From: a virus
Direction: 5' to 3' (one strand)
Virus record (IMG/VR): IMGVR_UViG_3300028738_000050
Span: 1 to 34,369 of that record
Length of the DNA stretch: 34,369 nucleotides
Under the pieces are notes generated by a model that saw nothing but the letters and a program-made list of their open reading frames with translations, was not told where the DNA came from and searched no databases. The position numbers and the translations under genes were made by a program. Shown here piece after piece: positions 10,801-17,584 of the stretch. Position 1 is the first letter of the stretch. Every line of letters starts with the position of its first letter.

Positions 10801-12101
10801 CCATTTGTTATATCGTTATATGTTATTCCTGTACCAGCATTAAAATCTGTAGTTGTTAATATTTCAGTAAATCCATTAGCAGCAATAGTAAATGTACCTT
10901 GTGGTAATTGTGGAAAAGCTATAAATTGCCATCTATCATATAATGTATGTCCATTATTATTTTCAAATGTAACGGTAATAGAATACTCAATATCAATAAT
11001 ACCATTTATTGGTATATCATTAGACCAATCACTCCATGTTTGTCCATTATCTCTTGATTTTTTCCAATGGATTTCATCTATTCCAGAAGTTACTGAAATT
11101 CTAACTTCATAAAGTGCTTGATATAATCTATCATACCATCCACCAACAATCATATCATTTAATGCACCATCAAAACCACCAAGATATTGACTATGATAAT
11201 TCATTACATTAGATTGTTTATTAATACCAACTCTACCTGATCTTGAATATACCTGATTTAAATCTCCAGTTAATAAATTAGTAACATAATAATAATCACC
11301 ACCTTCATCTCTATAAGTTTGAAGAGCCCATTTTTTTAAACCATCATCACCAAATACAACACTTTTATCAGATGATAGTGATCCATCTAAAAAAATAGCA
11401 GAATCTGGGCTAATATCTGTTTCATTAAGATAAGAACCTTCATTTTCACCATAAATATGAATTCTTGTCTGACCTGATAATATATTACCAATTTTTAAAT
11501 AATTTCTATTATGATCAAATGTAAATCCACTATCGGTATTATATCCATAAGTAGTTCCTGTTTCTCTAAACAATATATCATATTGATTACCAATAATAGG
11601 TATTCCACCACCAAAAGTAGCGCCTGTTACATACCAAGTTTGTGTTGATGCTGAATATACTAAAATATATTTATCCTGAATGTCAGTAATATTCACATCT
11701 GATAATGTGCTTAAAGTTCCACTTATAACTAATTCCTTCCAATCTGAATCTGTTGTTAAAGTTCTATCTTCACGATCATAATCAGGTAAAGGATTTACAC
11801 TTGGGTTATTTATTAATTGCCAAAATTTCTGATCGTCTAAAGTATAAACAACCATGCCTAACTTTCTCTTATCAAATGTTACATAATTTCTATAATTAGG
11901 AATAGGCACATCAATATCAGATATACTTGGAAATGGTGTAGAGCCAGAAATTGTATCACAAATTCTAAACCCACCTTGAAGATAATAATCTTCCAGCATA
12001 GCATATATTTGTCTAGGATCTTGATTACTATAATCAGGAACTATTCTTGAATCTAATTCGTGTCCGTATTCTACTGGGTTATAAAATTTTTGACCACTCA
12101 T
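4827..12101 (-). CDS. giant collagen-like tail fibre with three tandem globular modules
   Basis: This 2424-aa protein has four visible parts. Residues 1-210 are an N-terminal attachment-type region. Residues about 213-1370 contain three related modules of about 365-400 residues. Each module opens with H-[IT]-YG and has a [GS]GR[FV]G[IV]N motif, an AFPQL motif and a closing FY[VI]D..GR. Modules 1 and 2 each carry a canonical Asp-box (SRDNGQTW; SIDYGTTW), which is degenerate in module 3. Residues about 1436-2276 are Gly-X-Y repeats, with D-G-x-F-[FY]-G-S-S inserts concentrated in their N-terminal part. The last 150 residues form a tip with YVDYYVMSG, RAGTIIAIWDGTNV and SGTWDVK, a pattern I associate with phage tail-protein C-termini. 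The protein probably forms a long trimeric fibre. It is the largest gene here, in the operon from 13,599. Confidence 0.85.
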   Translation of the reverse strand: MSGQKFYNPVEYGHELDSRIVPDYSNQDPRQIYAMLEDYYLQGGFRICDTISGSTPFPSISDIDVPIPNYRNYVTFDKRKLGMVVYTLDDQKFWQLINNPSVNPLPDYDREDRTLTTDSDWKELVISGTLSTLSDVNITDIQDKYILVYSASTQTWYVTGATFGGGIPIIGNQYDILFRETGTTYGYNTDSGFTFDHNRNYLKIGNILSGQTRIHIYGENEGSYLNETDISPDSAIFLDGSLSSDKSVVFGDDGLKKWALQTYRDEGGDYYYVTNLLTGDLNQVYSRSGRVGINKQSNVMNYHSQYLGGFDGALNDMIVGGWYDRLYQALYEVRISVTSGIDEIHWKKSRDNGQTWSDWSNDIPINGIIDIEYSITVTFENNNGHTLYDRWQFIAFPQLPQGTFTIAANGFTEILTTTDFNAGTGITYNDITNGLSTTYSGFETCLSGLTDAIYVGWELPYNSIYFNNGQNAIGVTLKAEYFSPSGWTEILIVSSGGSFSDFTNNLTDDGKIEWDRQDLDWILYKLYGRESEYNLYWIRITTTTIPSIAPVIDSLSLGGTARLAVYSAYMDANPSFYVDGSGRVILGDYNHLLTESPYTNVGYLGVNTVQPLDMVHIYGLDNMPDESDTEHNHLMIDGIPDGDKGIMYADNNINKFEEYLYRNESGEFKYTYSYASERDILVESEGGRFGINWSSNSMNSHALYLNNIDDIGYDSLVVGGSYDKRIIRYYEIKITDSGSTPNWYQWRSSIDYGTTWTPYSVDMMCSSTVNMLDNGITISFTILAGHSINDMWRFWAFPQLPGSSLSIAPDMFAQVKITSDSEAPIVVYKDKTYNAAFSSSSEFNLLEIGSTSQAYIGQLRKFNSIYCAIRQFGSGVTLKVEYSTLSGWTELNFNDHSYIDQSLNLTTSGLISWDISLMNDWASVILSDITDSSYNWIRLSSISTIISAPSVYLVSSHGFRRLGVRSSQLDPLPAFYVDALGRTIMGDYNRMNKTALPGYLGVNIDNPQNLVHTYGIDNVPDEYDDMNNNIMVDGISDGDKGFVIADNGTPQWEDYIYRNEGGHFKYLYNYELGRDVYVVSQGGRFGVNKQSNVLDYHTHYIDRVNGSGLDDVIVSGVYTRNYQIFYEIKISTTGTTDTFSWRKSRNEIDFTSWSSDLPCSIDDIYLENGAYISFENITGHNLFDIWDFTAFPQLQSGTFTIAPPLFTEVNISYDDITYLDVTHDASDDSNNISLLTGLTSKIYIGFNTTFSSFFIGLNDSSKTSGFTLKLEYYDSNSGWTVINSINEIYDMTNNLTNSGMISFEDEFMSWSKTNPPYNLIESGYNLYWLRLSSLSSFEISPIISTIVPHSNYRFATYSSYMDHNPQFYIDAQGRLFDTKQIIIGSSEHTIDSKLEVIGDAGKLLDVKNSGTIYFNQYTGITSGYVKVYPDGEIFITPSGGTDGSSGTSGSSGVDGNFYGSSGTSGMDGTFFGSSGTSGVDGIFYGSSGTSGSSGTSGSSGRSGSSGSSGKDGTFFGSSGSSGISGSTGTSGSAGTSGVDGIFYGSSGTSGISGTAGTSGSTGTSGSAGTSGTSGSTGTSGTNGTSGTSGSTGTSGTSGTDGTSGSSGTSGTRGTSGTSGRNGTSGSTGTSGSSGISGTSGSSGTSGSSGTSGSTGTSGSSGTSGVDGIFFGSSGTSGSTGTSGTSGISGSTGTSGSSGTSGINGTSGTNGTSGKNGSSGTSGTHGTSGTSGSTGTSGSSGTSGVDGIFYGSSGTSGTRGTSGTSGSSGISGTSGVDGTFFGSSGTSGVGSDGTSGTSGKDGIFYGSSGTSGTNGTSGTNGTSGSSGTNGTSGTNGTDGTSGTNGTDGTSGTNGTDGSSGSSGTSGSSGTNGTSGSSGTSATNGTSGSSGTSGTSGTNGTSGTNGTSGTNGTNGTSGTNGTSGTSGTSATNGTSGTSGTSATNGTSGTNGSSGSSGTSGSSGTSATNGTSGSSGTSATNGTSGSSGTNGTSGTNGSSGTNGTSGTNGSSGTNGTSGTNGTSGTSGISGNSGSSGSSGTNGSSGSSGSSGTNGSSGTNGSSGSSGSSGTNGSSGTNGSSGSSGTSGSSGTSGSSGTSGFSGTSGSSGTNGTSGTNGTSGTNGTSGSSGTNGTSGTSGSSGTNGTDGTSGTNGTNGTSGTNGTNGTSGTNGTNGTSGTNGSSGSSGTSGTSGTNGTSGSSGSDGTSGSSGSSGTNGTSGTSGSTGTSGTSGTSGTNGISGSSGTNGTSGTSGSSGADGTSGTNGTNGTSGTNGSSGSSGLLPGIGNNGEILYRDSTTTYGYNTSSGLTYSDNTLVLGDVIINGILYNNTDVVTGLTSGTTTISSLLKTVGRAAYVDYYVMSGITMRAGTIIAIWDGTNVIYTDYSTQDLNGSTSNIILYVDISGSNIRLLVTIISGTWDVKSSIKII
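5274..7795 (-). repeat. Gly-X-Y collagen-like repeat region of the giant fibre
   Basis: About 840 codons of Gly-X-Y. The N-terminal third is interrupted by the module D-G-x-F-[FY]-G-S-S (VDGNFYGSS, MDGTFFGSS, VDGIFYGSS). The rest is nearly pure GTSG, GSSG and GTNG. There is almost no proline and very few charged residues. Confidence 0.95.
7985..11465 (-). repeat. three tandem globular modules of about 365-400 aa
   Basis: Module starts lie near 11,465 (RIHIYGENEG), 10,265 (HIYGLDNMPDE) and 9,080 (HTYGIDNVPDE); module 3 ends near 7,985. Shared landmarks include DGDKG in modules 2 and 3, RNE.G.FKY, N.LT..G.I.[WF] and YN..W[IL]R. The copies have diverged at protein level and are not nucleotide repeats, so the triplication is old. 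Confidence 0.85.
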
Positions 12102-12116
12102 CTATTATTAATTTTT

Positions 12117-12632
12117 TTAAAATGAATATACATAATATTCTGGATATGCTGATGATTTTGATATTGTCCTATATATTCTATATACAATACCATTTATTGT
12201 AATATTTCCATATGTTACAGATTGTGTAGGTGTTGGATTTATTTGATAATACCTATAATATGAATCATATGCTAGAACATTAATACCTGACGTATCATTT
12301 ATTTCTTTGATAACCTTATTACCAGCATTAGATAAATCAGGGATACACCAATATTTATATGTGAAACCAGCACCAAAAACATAACGTCTACCAGTAGGAG
12401 AGCCAACATATCCAACATCACGATTAAATGTTGTGAGAATTGTACTTTCAGTAACTCTAGAATTAGAATTACTACCATAATAAATATCAATAATCAAACC
12501 AGTTGTGGTGGTTGTCGTTGTTCCTGGTATAGTTGTGGTTGTTGTAGTAATAGGCACACTGAATGGTCTAACATAAATTAGATCATCATTATTACATAAA
12601 ATTTTTGAAGATTCAAAGTAAACATATTCCAT
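12117..12632 (-). CDS. small virion-associated protein with poly-threonine linker
   Basis: This 171-aa protein starts at ATG 12632 (MEYVYFESSKIL). An upstream TTG could add two residues, but ATG is the likelier start. Two runs of six to seven threonines separated by IPG (residues about 30-45) form a flexible linker between a 28-residue N-terminal piece and a Tyr-rich, probably beta-structured C-terminal domain. Thr-rich linkers are common in virion proteins and can be glycosylated. It sits between the 313-aa and 2424-aa genes, with gaps of 25 and 15 bp, in the adhesin operon. I do not recognise a family, and a structural or accessory tail role is inferred from context only. Confidence 0.65.
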   Translation of the reverse strand: MEYVYFESSKILCNNDDLIYVRPFSVPITTTTTTIPGTTTTTTTGLIIDIYYGSNSNSRVTESTILTTFNRDVGYVGSPTGRRYVFGAGFTYKYWCIPDLSNAGNKVIKEINDTSGINVLAYDSYYRYYQINPTPTQSVTYGNITINGIVYRIYRTISKSSAYPEYYVYSF

Positions 12633-12657
12633 CAACAATTATTAATTATTTTTACTA

Positions 12658-13599
12658 TTAACTATCTGTATAACCTGTATATAAACCATTAGCAAAATGT
12701 AAAGTTCTAGTGCCTGTTCCACTATCTCTATCAACAGGAACATCTTCTGTCATGCCAATTACAGTAGTTATATATAATTTACCAGTAGTATCAGTAACAA
12801 TATAATTTGTTAATCCTGAAGATGTTAATCCTGTTAATGTTAATCCTGACGCAACAAGCAACGGTACATATAAAGATGTATTACCAGTTAAATAATAAAA
12901 TTCATTATGTATAGTAGCTCCTGTCCATGCGCCATTTATGCCAGATGTGCCAGATGAGCCTGACAATCCATCCTTTCCAGATGTTCCTGATGAGCCAAAG
13001 CCACCAGTACCCCCAGAAAATGTATAAGGTACATTATGCCAGAATCCATCAAAGTACATAAGAGTATCACCTGAAGTTAAACCTGAAAGTATAACATCAT
13101 CCAAATCTACAACACCAAATCCACCATATGTAGTACCACTATCATATTCAGAATCAATAGTTGCGTGTAATACATCTAAAGTAACATCATAATCTAAAGG
13201 ATTACTTAAATATATTTGTGGAATTTTTACATCAACAGAGCCAGTCATTATTAATAATCTACCTAATGATTTTACAACAGGATCATTATCAAAATAATAT
13301 GAAATATTATATTTTTCTTGTTCATACTGATAATATGGATCGTTTACACTATCATAAGTAACTTTTATCATTAAAAACGTAACTGCTTTACCTATAAATC
13401 CATAACTTAATGGTTGATCAGTATCACCAGCTTTTAAAATTACACGGGCTCTATATTGAGATTCGTATGGAATTTCTAAATCCTCTAAACTCAGCTTATC
13501 TAAAACATTAGGTCCTTCAACTGCGATAAAAGAACAATTCCAATTCTTTATTGTTTTTTCTGTAGGATTAAGAAGATCATTAGGAACAATCTTTGTCAT
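12658..13599 (-). CDS. tail fibre attachment-type structural protein with short collagen-like segment
   Basis: This 313-aa protein is first in the leftward adhesin operon. Residues 1-150 form a globular domain with PLSYGFIGKAVTFLMIKVTY and IPQIYLSNPLDYDV, patterns I associate with virion proteins of large Bacteroidota-type phages. A short Gly-X-Y segment ([20 protein letters not shown], near residues 198-220) follows, then a C-terminal beta-type region. Its position, size and short collagen stretch fit an adaptor or small fibre that joins the larger collagen-like fibres encoded next. The start ATG lies 17 bp from a TATATATAA element in the divergent promoter region. The exact role is not known. 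Confidence 0.7.
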   Translation of the reverse strand: MTKIVPNDLLNPTEKTIKNWNCSFIAVEGPNVLDKLSLEDLEIPYESQYRARVILKAGDTDQPLSYGFIGKAVTFLMIKVTYDSVNDPYYQYEQEKYNISYYFDNDPVVKSLGRLLIMTGSVDVKIPQIYLSNPLDYDVTLDVLHATIDSEYDSGTTYGGFGVVDLDDVILSGLTSGDTLMYFDGFWHNVPYTFSGGTGGFGSSGTSGKDGLSGSSGTSGINGAWTGATIHNEFYYLTGNTSLYVPLLVASGLTLTGLTSSGLTNYIVTDTTGKLYITTVIGMTEDVPVDRDSGTGTRTLHFANGLYTGYTDS

Positions 13600-13684
13600 A
13601 AAAAATCTTTTTTCTTTATATATAAAATTTTATTTTTAAAAATTCATATCTAAATTTTTTATATATAAGAAAAAAGAAAATTCG
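13600..13684. promoter_or_regulatory. divergent promoter region with mirrored TATATATAA elements
   Basis: The 85-bp gap drives genes both ways. A near-perfect inverted repeat is present: 13,607-13,629 (CTTTTTTCTTTATATATAAA...) mirrors 13,653-13,676 (...TTATATATAAGAAAAAAG). Each arm places TATATATAA then an A-rich purine tract about 16-17 nt upstream of its own ATG (13,599 minus and 13,685 plus). The same element precedes other genes in the window. Confidence 0.6.
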
Positions 13685-16108
13685 ATGCAATATATTTTCA
13701 CCAAAAAATTTGATGGAACTTTTACAATGAGCTGGATATCACCACCAGAGGAAGTATCAACACAATATCGTGATGTAAAAACATTCTCAATCACTCCAAC
13801 AAACAGTATAACATCAATAACAAATTTTACTGATATCGTCAGAGGTGAAACAGATAAGCATTATTTCAAAAAATATTTTTCTTATAGTAACATAAGAAGT
13901 GGAATTAGTTATAGTGAACCAGCGGCAATTACTGGAATAACACAAGAATATTGTGCATTAGATATGCTTTATTTAAATTTATCATATTTTAGAATTGATA
14001 CAGATACAATAACATTACCAACTCTTACTATAAATACTATTGTAATTGAAGGAACTTATGATATTACAGAAACGGATGAAATTATTAATGTACCTGATGA
14101 TGGATATATTTTCACACCAAAAGATATTTACAAAGTTTTTAAATTAACAGGATTTGAATTATATGGAATAAATATCAATAATCTTATAATAAAATATAGA
14201 TTCACACAAGATAGTGGAAGATTATATACTCCTTGGGAAATTTTAACAACTGAAAATATATCTACAATAAAATTAAATCCAGTTAGGTTTGCACAAGTTC
14301 AATATAGTGTAACAAAAATAGATAATAATATTACTTCTAAAGTTTATGATATTATATTATTAGGTGATTTTCAAAATATTAATAACAACTACTTAAAAAC
14401 TAATAGATATGGTGTAAGAGAAGATTGTGCAAATTCATATCCACAATGGTCTGGTGCAACAAGTGCGCCTGGTACAGGCACTAGTAATAGTTTAGTGTGT
14501 TTATCTGGAAAAACATCTTACATGGGTGATGGTAAAGCATATAACTATAATAAAGATTGGACAACACAAGGATTAAGTTGTTATTTAACTGGTAATGTAA
14601 TTGGAAATTTAACTACACAAAGTAATGATTCAACTACAAGTGCAGGCAATTTCAATCCTTATAGCTCAGATAAAATTGGTCAATGGTATAATTTCTTAGC
14701 TGGTAGCACAAATAAAATATTAGGTTGGACAATTGATTATCACTTAACAGATCCAGATGGAAATGGTATTGATAGATATTTACACGAATATCAATTATTT
14801 AATATTATTGATGTACAAAAAATAAAAATAATTGTACCAGAAAATACATTTCCAGATAATCAAGTACAAATAAATGAATATATGTTAGATATGATGGACA
14901 CATTTAATATAATCATATTAAAAGATGAATTTCATAAAGCATTTGGTATTGAAAAAAGACCAGCACAAAAAGATATTATATTCTTCTGTGCTCAAAATAG
15001 ATTTTATAGAGTAAGACATTCACAAGTAAAACGTGATATTATGAATATGGGTATTTATTATTCTGTAGTATTAGAAAAATACGAAAAACTTGCAAATGAA
15101 CAAAATCTTTCAGCAGCATCTAAAGCTCTAATTGAGCCATTAACAGCAAATAATACACTTGATGCGCTATTCGGATTTGAAAATCATCAAGAAGAGAATA
15201 AAATTGCTAATAAACAATTCAAACCAGAAACACACGAAGTTTATAGAGCAAATATTAATCCTAAACTATCTATTATTAAAAAAGATATATTCAATTCATT
15301 AAAAGGTATAAAAATTGCAGATAATTATTACAATTTAACATCACTTTCTGCTGGTACATCAGCAGTAACATATTCATTACAAGATTCAATATTAAATGTT
15401 AGTGATAATAGAGCATTTAATGTATGGTTCAATTTTAATAATAAATTTAATGAAAATAAAATAATAGATGAATCTGTTTATCAATCATATTATATAAATA
15501 ATAATTCATATTTTGAATTTTTTAATAATTATGATTCAGACCTACAACAAGGTTATAAAGTATCATATTCTAATCAGCAAATAGTTCTAACTATAAATAA
15601 TCTAAATTATTCTCTAAATGTAACTGGAATAACAACAAATATTTGGTATGGCTTGACAGTAAATATTGATAACAGACAAAGAGTTATTAGTTTAAATTTA
15701 TATAAAAGAAATTATAATTATAATATAAATATGTTTACTGATAGTTATCAAAGTGCATCTGTTGATTCAAATGATATAACAGGTATAACATATTATACAT
15801 CAAGAGGATATAGGCCAGTTAAAAATACTGAAATTAATTCTACTTTAACAAATACAGATTTGATAAGTGTTGCGGCTATTGATTATAGTAATGTATCATT
15901 AAACAAATTTAATATTAATAAAATTATTACAATTTTTGCATCAGATATAAAATTAACAAATTTAAGAATCTTTAATGATGTAATACCAAATAATCATAAA
16001 TCTATATTAATACAAAGAATTGTACAAGATGCTAATTATTTAATATTAGCAGATAATGCAACAAAGCAATTATATACAGCAAATATTAAAAATACTAGAT
16101 GGGAATGA
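13685..16108 (+). CDS. large virion structural protein, baseplate- or tail-associated
   Basis: This 807-aa protein starts MQYIFTKKFDGTFTMSW. The central part (near residues 413-475) holds KDEFHKAFGIEKRPAQKDI and then MNMGIYYSVVLEKYEKLANE. These match my memory of a conserved structural protein in large marine and Bacteroidota phages, but I cannot give it a T4 gene number. Residues about 575-780 (FNVWFNFNNKFNE onward) have the strand-rich look of a laminin-G/concanavalin-like domain, which in tail proteins can bind carbohydrate. It is the first gene rightward from the divergent promoter. Its stop overlaps the start of the next gene (ATGA), so the tagged small proteins downstream are probably expressed with a late structural gene. 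Confidence 0.7.
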   Translation: MQYIFTKKFDGTFTMSWISPPEEVSTQYRDVKTFSITPTNSITSITNFTDIVRGETDKHYFKKYFSYSNIRSGISYSEPAAITGITQEYCALDMLYLNLSYFRIDTDTITLPTLTINTIVIEGTYDITETDEIINVPDDGYIFTPKDIYKVFKLTGFELYGININNLIIKYRFTQDSGRLYTPWEILTTENISTIKLNPVRFAQVQYSVTKIDNNITSKVYDIILLGDFQNINNNYLKTNRYGVREDCANSYPQWSGATSAPGTGTSNSLVCLSGKTSYMGDGKAYNYNKDWTTQGLSCYLTGNVIGNLTTQSNDSTTSAGNFNPYSSDKIGQWYNFLAGSTNKILGWTIDYHLTDPDGNGIDRYLHEYQLFNIIDVQKIKIIVPENTFPDNQVQINEYMLDMMDTFNIIILKDEFHKAFGIEKRPAQKDIIFFCAQNRFYRVRHSQVKRDIMNMGIYYSVVLEKYEKLANEQNLSAASKALIEPLTANNTLDALFGFENHQEENKIANKQFKPETHEVYRANINPKLSIIKKDIFNSLKGIKIADNYYNLTSLSAGTSAVTYSLQDSILNVSDNRAFNVWFNFNNKFNENKIIDESVYQSYYINNNSYFEFFNNYDSDLQQGYKVSYSNQQIVLTINNLNYSLNVTGITTNIWYGLTVNIDNRQRVISLNLYKRNYNYNINMFTDSYQSASVDSNDITGITYYTSRGYRPVKNTEINSTLTNTDLISVAAIDYSNVSLNKFNINKIITIFASDIKLTNLRIFNDVIPNNHKSILIQRIVQDANYLILADNATKQLYTANIKNTRWE

Positions 16109-16395
16109 AATATATTAAAACATTTGAAACATTACAAAAAGAACCACAAATAGGTGATTATGTTGCTATTCGTTTACCACACATGGTAGCATCTCAATAT
16201 GTTAGAGATAACAATCCAGGAATATTTATAGCTAAAATAGTGGATATGAAAAATAATATCTATAGAGTTCAATATGATAATACATTTAAACATATATGGA
16301 AAAATTGGTGGGTTCAAAAATTTGAATTTATTGATCACGCAAAAAATAGACGAGATTTAGATTATATCTTTAATATAGATAAATATAATCTCTAA
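16105..16395 (+). CDS. tagged small protein 1, SH3-like barrel, MKYIKTFE leader and KYNL end
   Basis: ATG 16105 overlaps the previous stop as ATGA. An ATG six bases earlier is also in frame, but starting here gives the leader MKYIKTFE shared with the next two genes. The 96-residue product is leader (1-8), then a small domain with IGDYVAIR and a beta-rich body (IFIAKIVDMKNNIYRVQYDN) like SH3/KOW barrels, then a short helix and the C-terminus DKYNL. Its first 25 nt are identical to those of the next gene. The KYNL-type end recurs in all five genes of the cluster. I know no assigned function. By analogy with T4 internal proteins, the leader could direct the protein into the prohead core; this is inference. 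Confidence 0.75.
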   Translation: MKYIKTFETLQKEPQIGDYVAIRLPHMVASQYVRDNNPGIFIAKIVDMKNNIYRVQYDNTFKHIWKNWWVQKFEFIDHAKNRRDLDYIFNIDKYNL

Positions 16396-16399
16396 AATT

Positions 16400-16720
16400 A
16401 TGAAATATATTAAAACATTTGAAAATCTACAAGATATAATTAAATATGGTTATTATGTCACAATAAAAACTCCTGATGATTATCATTCAATAGATTATAA
16501 TGAATTTTTAAAATCTCATATTGGTAGAGTTGAACTGATAGATGGAGATTTTAGATTATGCTATATTTATGTCAATTTTATATTTAATAATAGTGATACA
16601 AAAGAAATTCGGACACAATTTAATTATTTGCAATCATTTAATATAAATAAAGTAGATTTGTATGCACCTACTTTAGAAGACTTAAAAATAAAAATAAAAA
16701 CAGAAAAATATAATTTATGA
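16400..16720 (+). CDS. tagged small protein 2, MKYIKTFE leader and KYNL end
   Basis: A 106-residue protein, four bases after the previous stop. The leader MKYIKTFEN is followed by a small barrel-like domain (KYGYYVTIKTPDD, IGRVELIDGDFRLCYIYV) distantly like that of the preceding protein. A lysine-rich helix (LEDLKIKIK) and the C-terminus EKYNL follow. The TGA stop overlaps the next ATG. The bases coding for the KYNL end are therefore also the start-proximal leader of the next gene, which is one possible non-protein reason for the conserved end. Function unknown; probably a paralogue of the gene before it. Confidence 0.7.
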   Translation: MKYIKTFENLQDIIKYGYYVTIKTPDDYHSIDYNEFLKSHIGRVELIDGDFRLCYIYVNFIFNNSDTKEIRTQFNYLQSFNINKVDLYAPTLEDLKIKIKTEKYNL

Positions 16721-17574
16721 AATATATAAAATCATTTGAAAATCAGCAAAATGAAAATTGGAGACAATTCAAAGCCTATTTGATGTTACCACAAATTATA
16801 ATAGAAAAAATACTATCTAAATTAATCAAATTGGTTCCTTATCTTAATATAAAATATGATGAATTAGCAGCTAAAATAGATTTTGATAGAGCTTTTGAAC
16901 CATACATAGTTAAAAATGAACCAAAAAAATTAACTCTTAATGATATAGAAAATATAACATTAAGAAACAGTTTAAAAGTAACTGGATTATTTAATAACTG
17001 GAACGTATATTTTTTAAGAACAACTAAAGATCTATCAAGTTCAGTTGAAAAAGATAAAAACGTTCTATATATTTCAAAAGAAGAAATGAAAAAAGGAGAT
17101 AAATATTTTGGTGAAAGATTAAGTGTAGATAACGATAATCAGATGTACATAATGTTTGCTATTAAATCTCATAGACACGACGATATGAGAAAAGAAAGAG
17201 ATATTGCTTATAATAAAAAGGAAAATAAAGAATTAGAAAAAGCCGTTAATGCAGCTATTAAAGAAAATAGATATAAAAGAAGTAGATCATTTACAGGTGA
17301 ATGGAATAATGATCCAATACTATTCAAAGTTGTTAGAGCAAATAGATTAGACCTTTTTAATAAAATAATGAATGTAGTATCAAAAGACGAAGCAAAAGAA
17401 TTAATATCAATGAAAATAAATTCTGATGGCTGGGAAGATAATTATTATGGAAAATCTATATTAAAAGACTCTAAATCTGAAGAAATGACAAACTCTATAA
17501 ACTCAATTCTATATACTCCAGAAGAATTAGAAGAAATGGAATTCAAGAATAACTTAACTAAGTTTAATTTATAA
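16717..17574 (+). CDS. tagged protein 3, helical, MKYIKSFE leader and KFNL end
   Basis: A 285-residue protein with leader MKYIKSFENQQNE, then an unrecognised body. It has a helical segment (QIIIEKILSKLIKLV, near residues 26-40), a very polar Lys/Glu-rich middle (near 160-190) and a segment PILFKVVRANRLDLFNKIM that weakly recalls an ankyrin-type helix pair. It ends NNLTKFNL. No catalytic motif is visible. Its start overlaps the preceding stop (ATGA). Its 3' end overlaps the convergent gene by 6 bp inside a 26-bp palindrome. It shares only the terminal peptides with its neighbours, which argues that they act as portable tags. Function unknown. Confidence 0.7.
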   Translation: MKYIKSFENQQNENWRQFKAYLMLPQIIIEKILSKLIKLVPYLNIKYDELAAKIDFDRAFEPYIVKNEPKKLTLNDIENITLRNSLKVTGLFNNWNVYFLRTTKDLSSSVEKDKNVLYISKEEMKKGDKYFGERLSVDNDNQMYIMFAIKSHRHDDMRKERDIAYNKKENKELEKAVNAAIKENRYKRSRSFTGEWNNDPILFKVVRANRLDLFNKIMNVVSKDEAKELISMKINSDGWEDNYYGKSILKDSKSEEMTNSINSILYTPEELEEMEFKNNLTKFNL

Positions 17575-17584
17575 ATTAAACTTA
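17559..17584. terminator. 26-bp perfect palindrome at the convergent gene ends
   Basis: TAAGTTTAATTTA is followed directly by its reverse complement. Both converging genes end inside it, and each reads AAG TTT AAT TTA TAA (KFNL stop). It could form an A/T-only hairpin in either transcript and act as a bidirectional terminator or 3'-end stabiliser. It has no GC stem, so intrinsic termination would be weak. Confidence 0.45.

Noticed and set aside
12299-12490. Alternate-frame 63-residue open frame within the poly-threonine gene, as evidence for programmed frameshifting
   Set aside because: No slippery heptamer with a downstream structure was seen, and the main frame is complete on its own.
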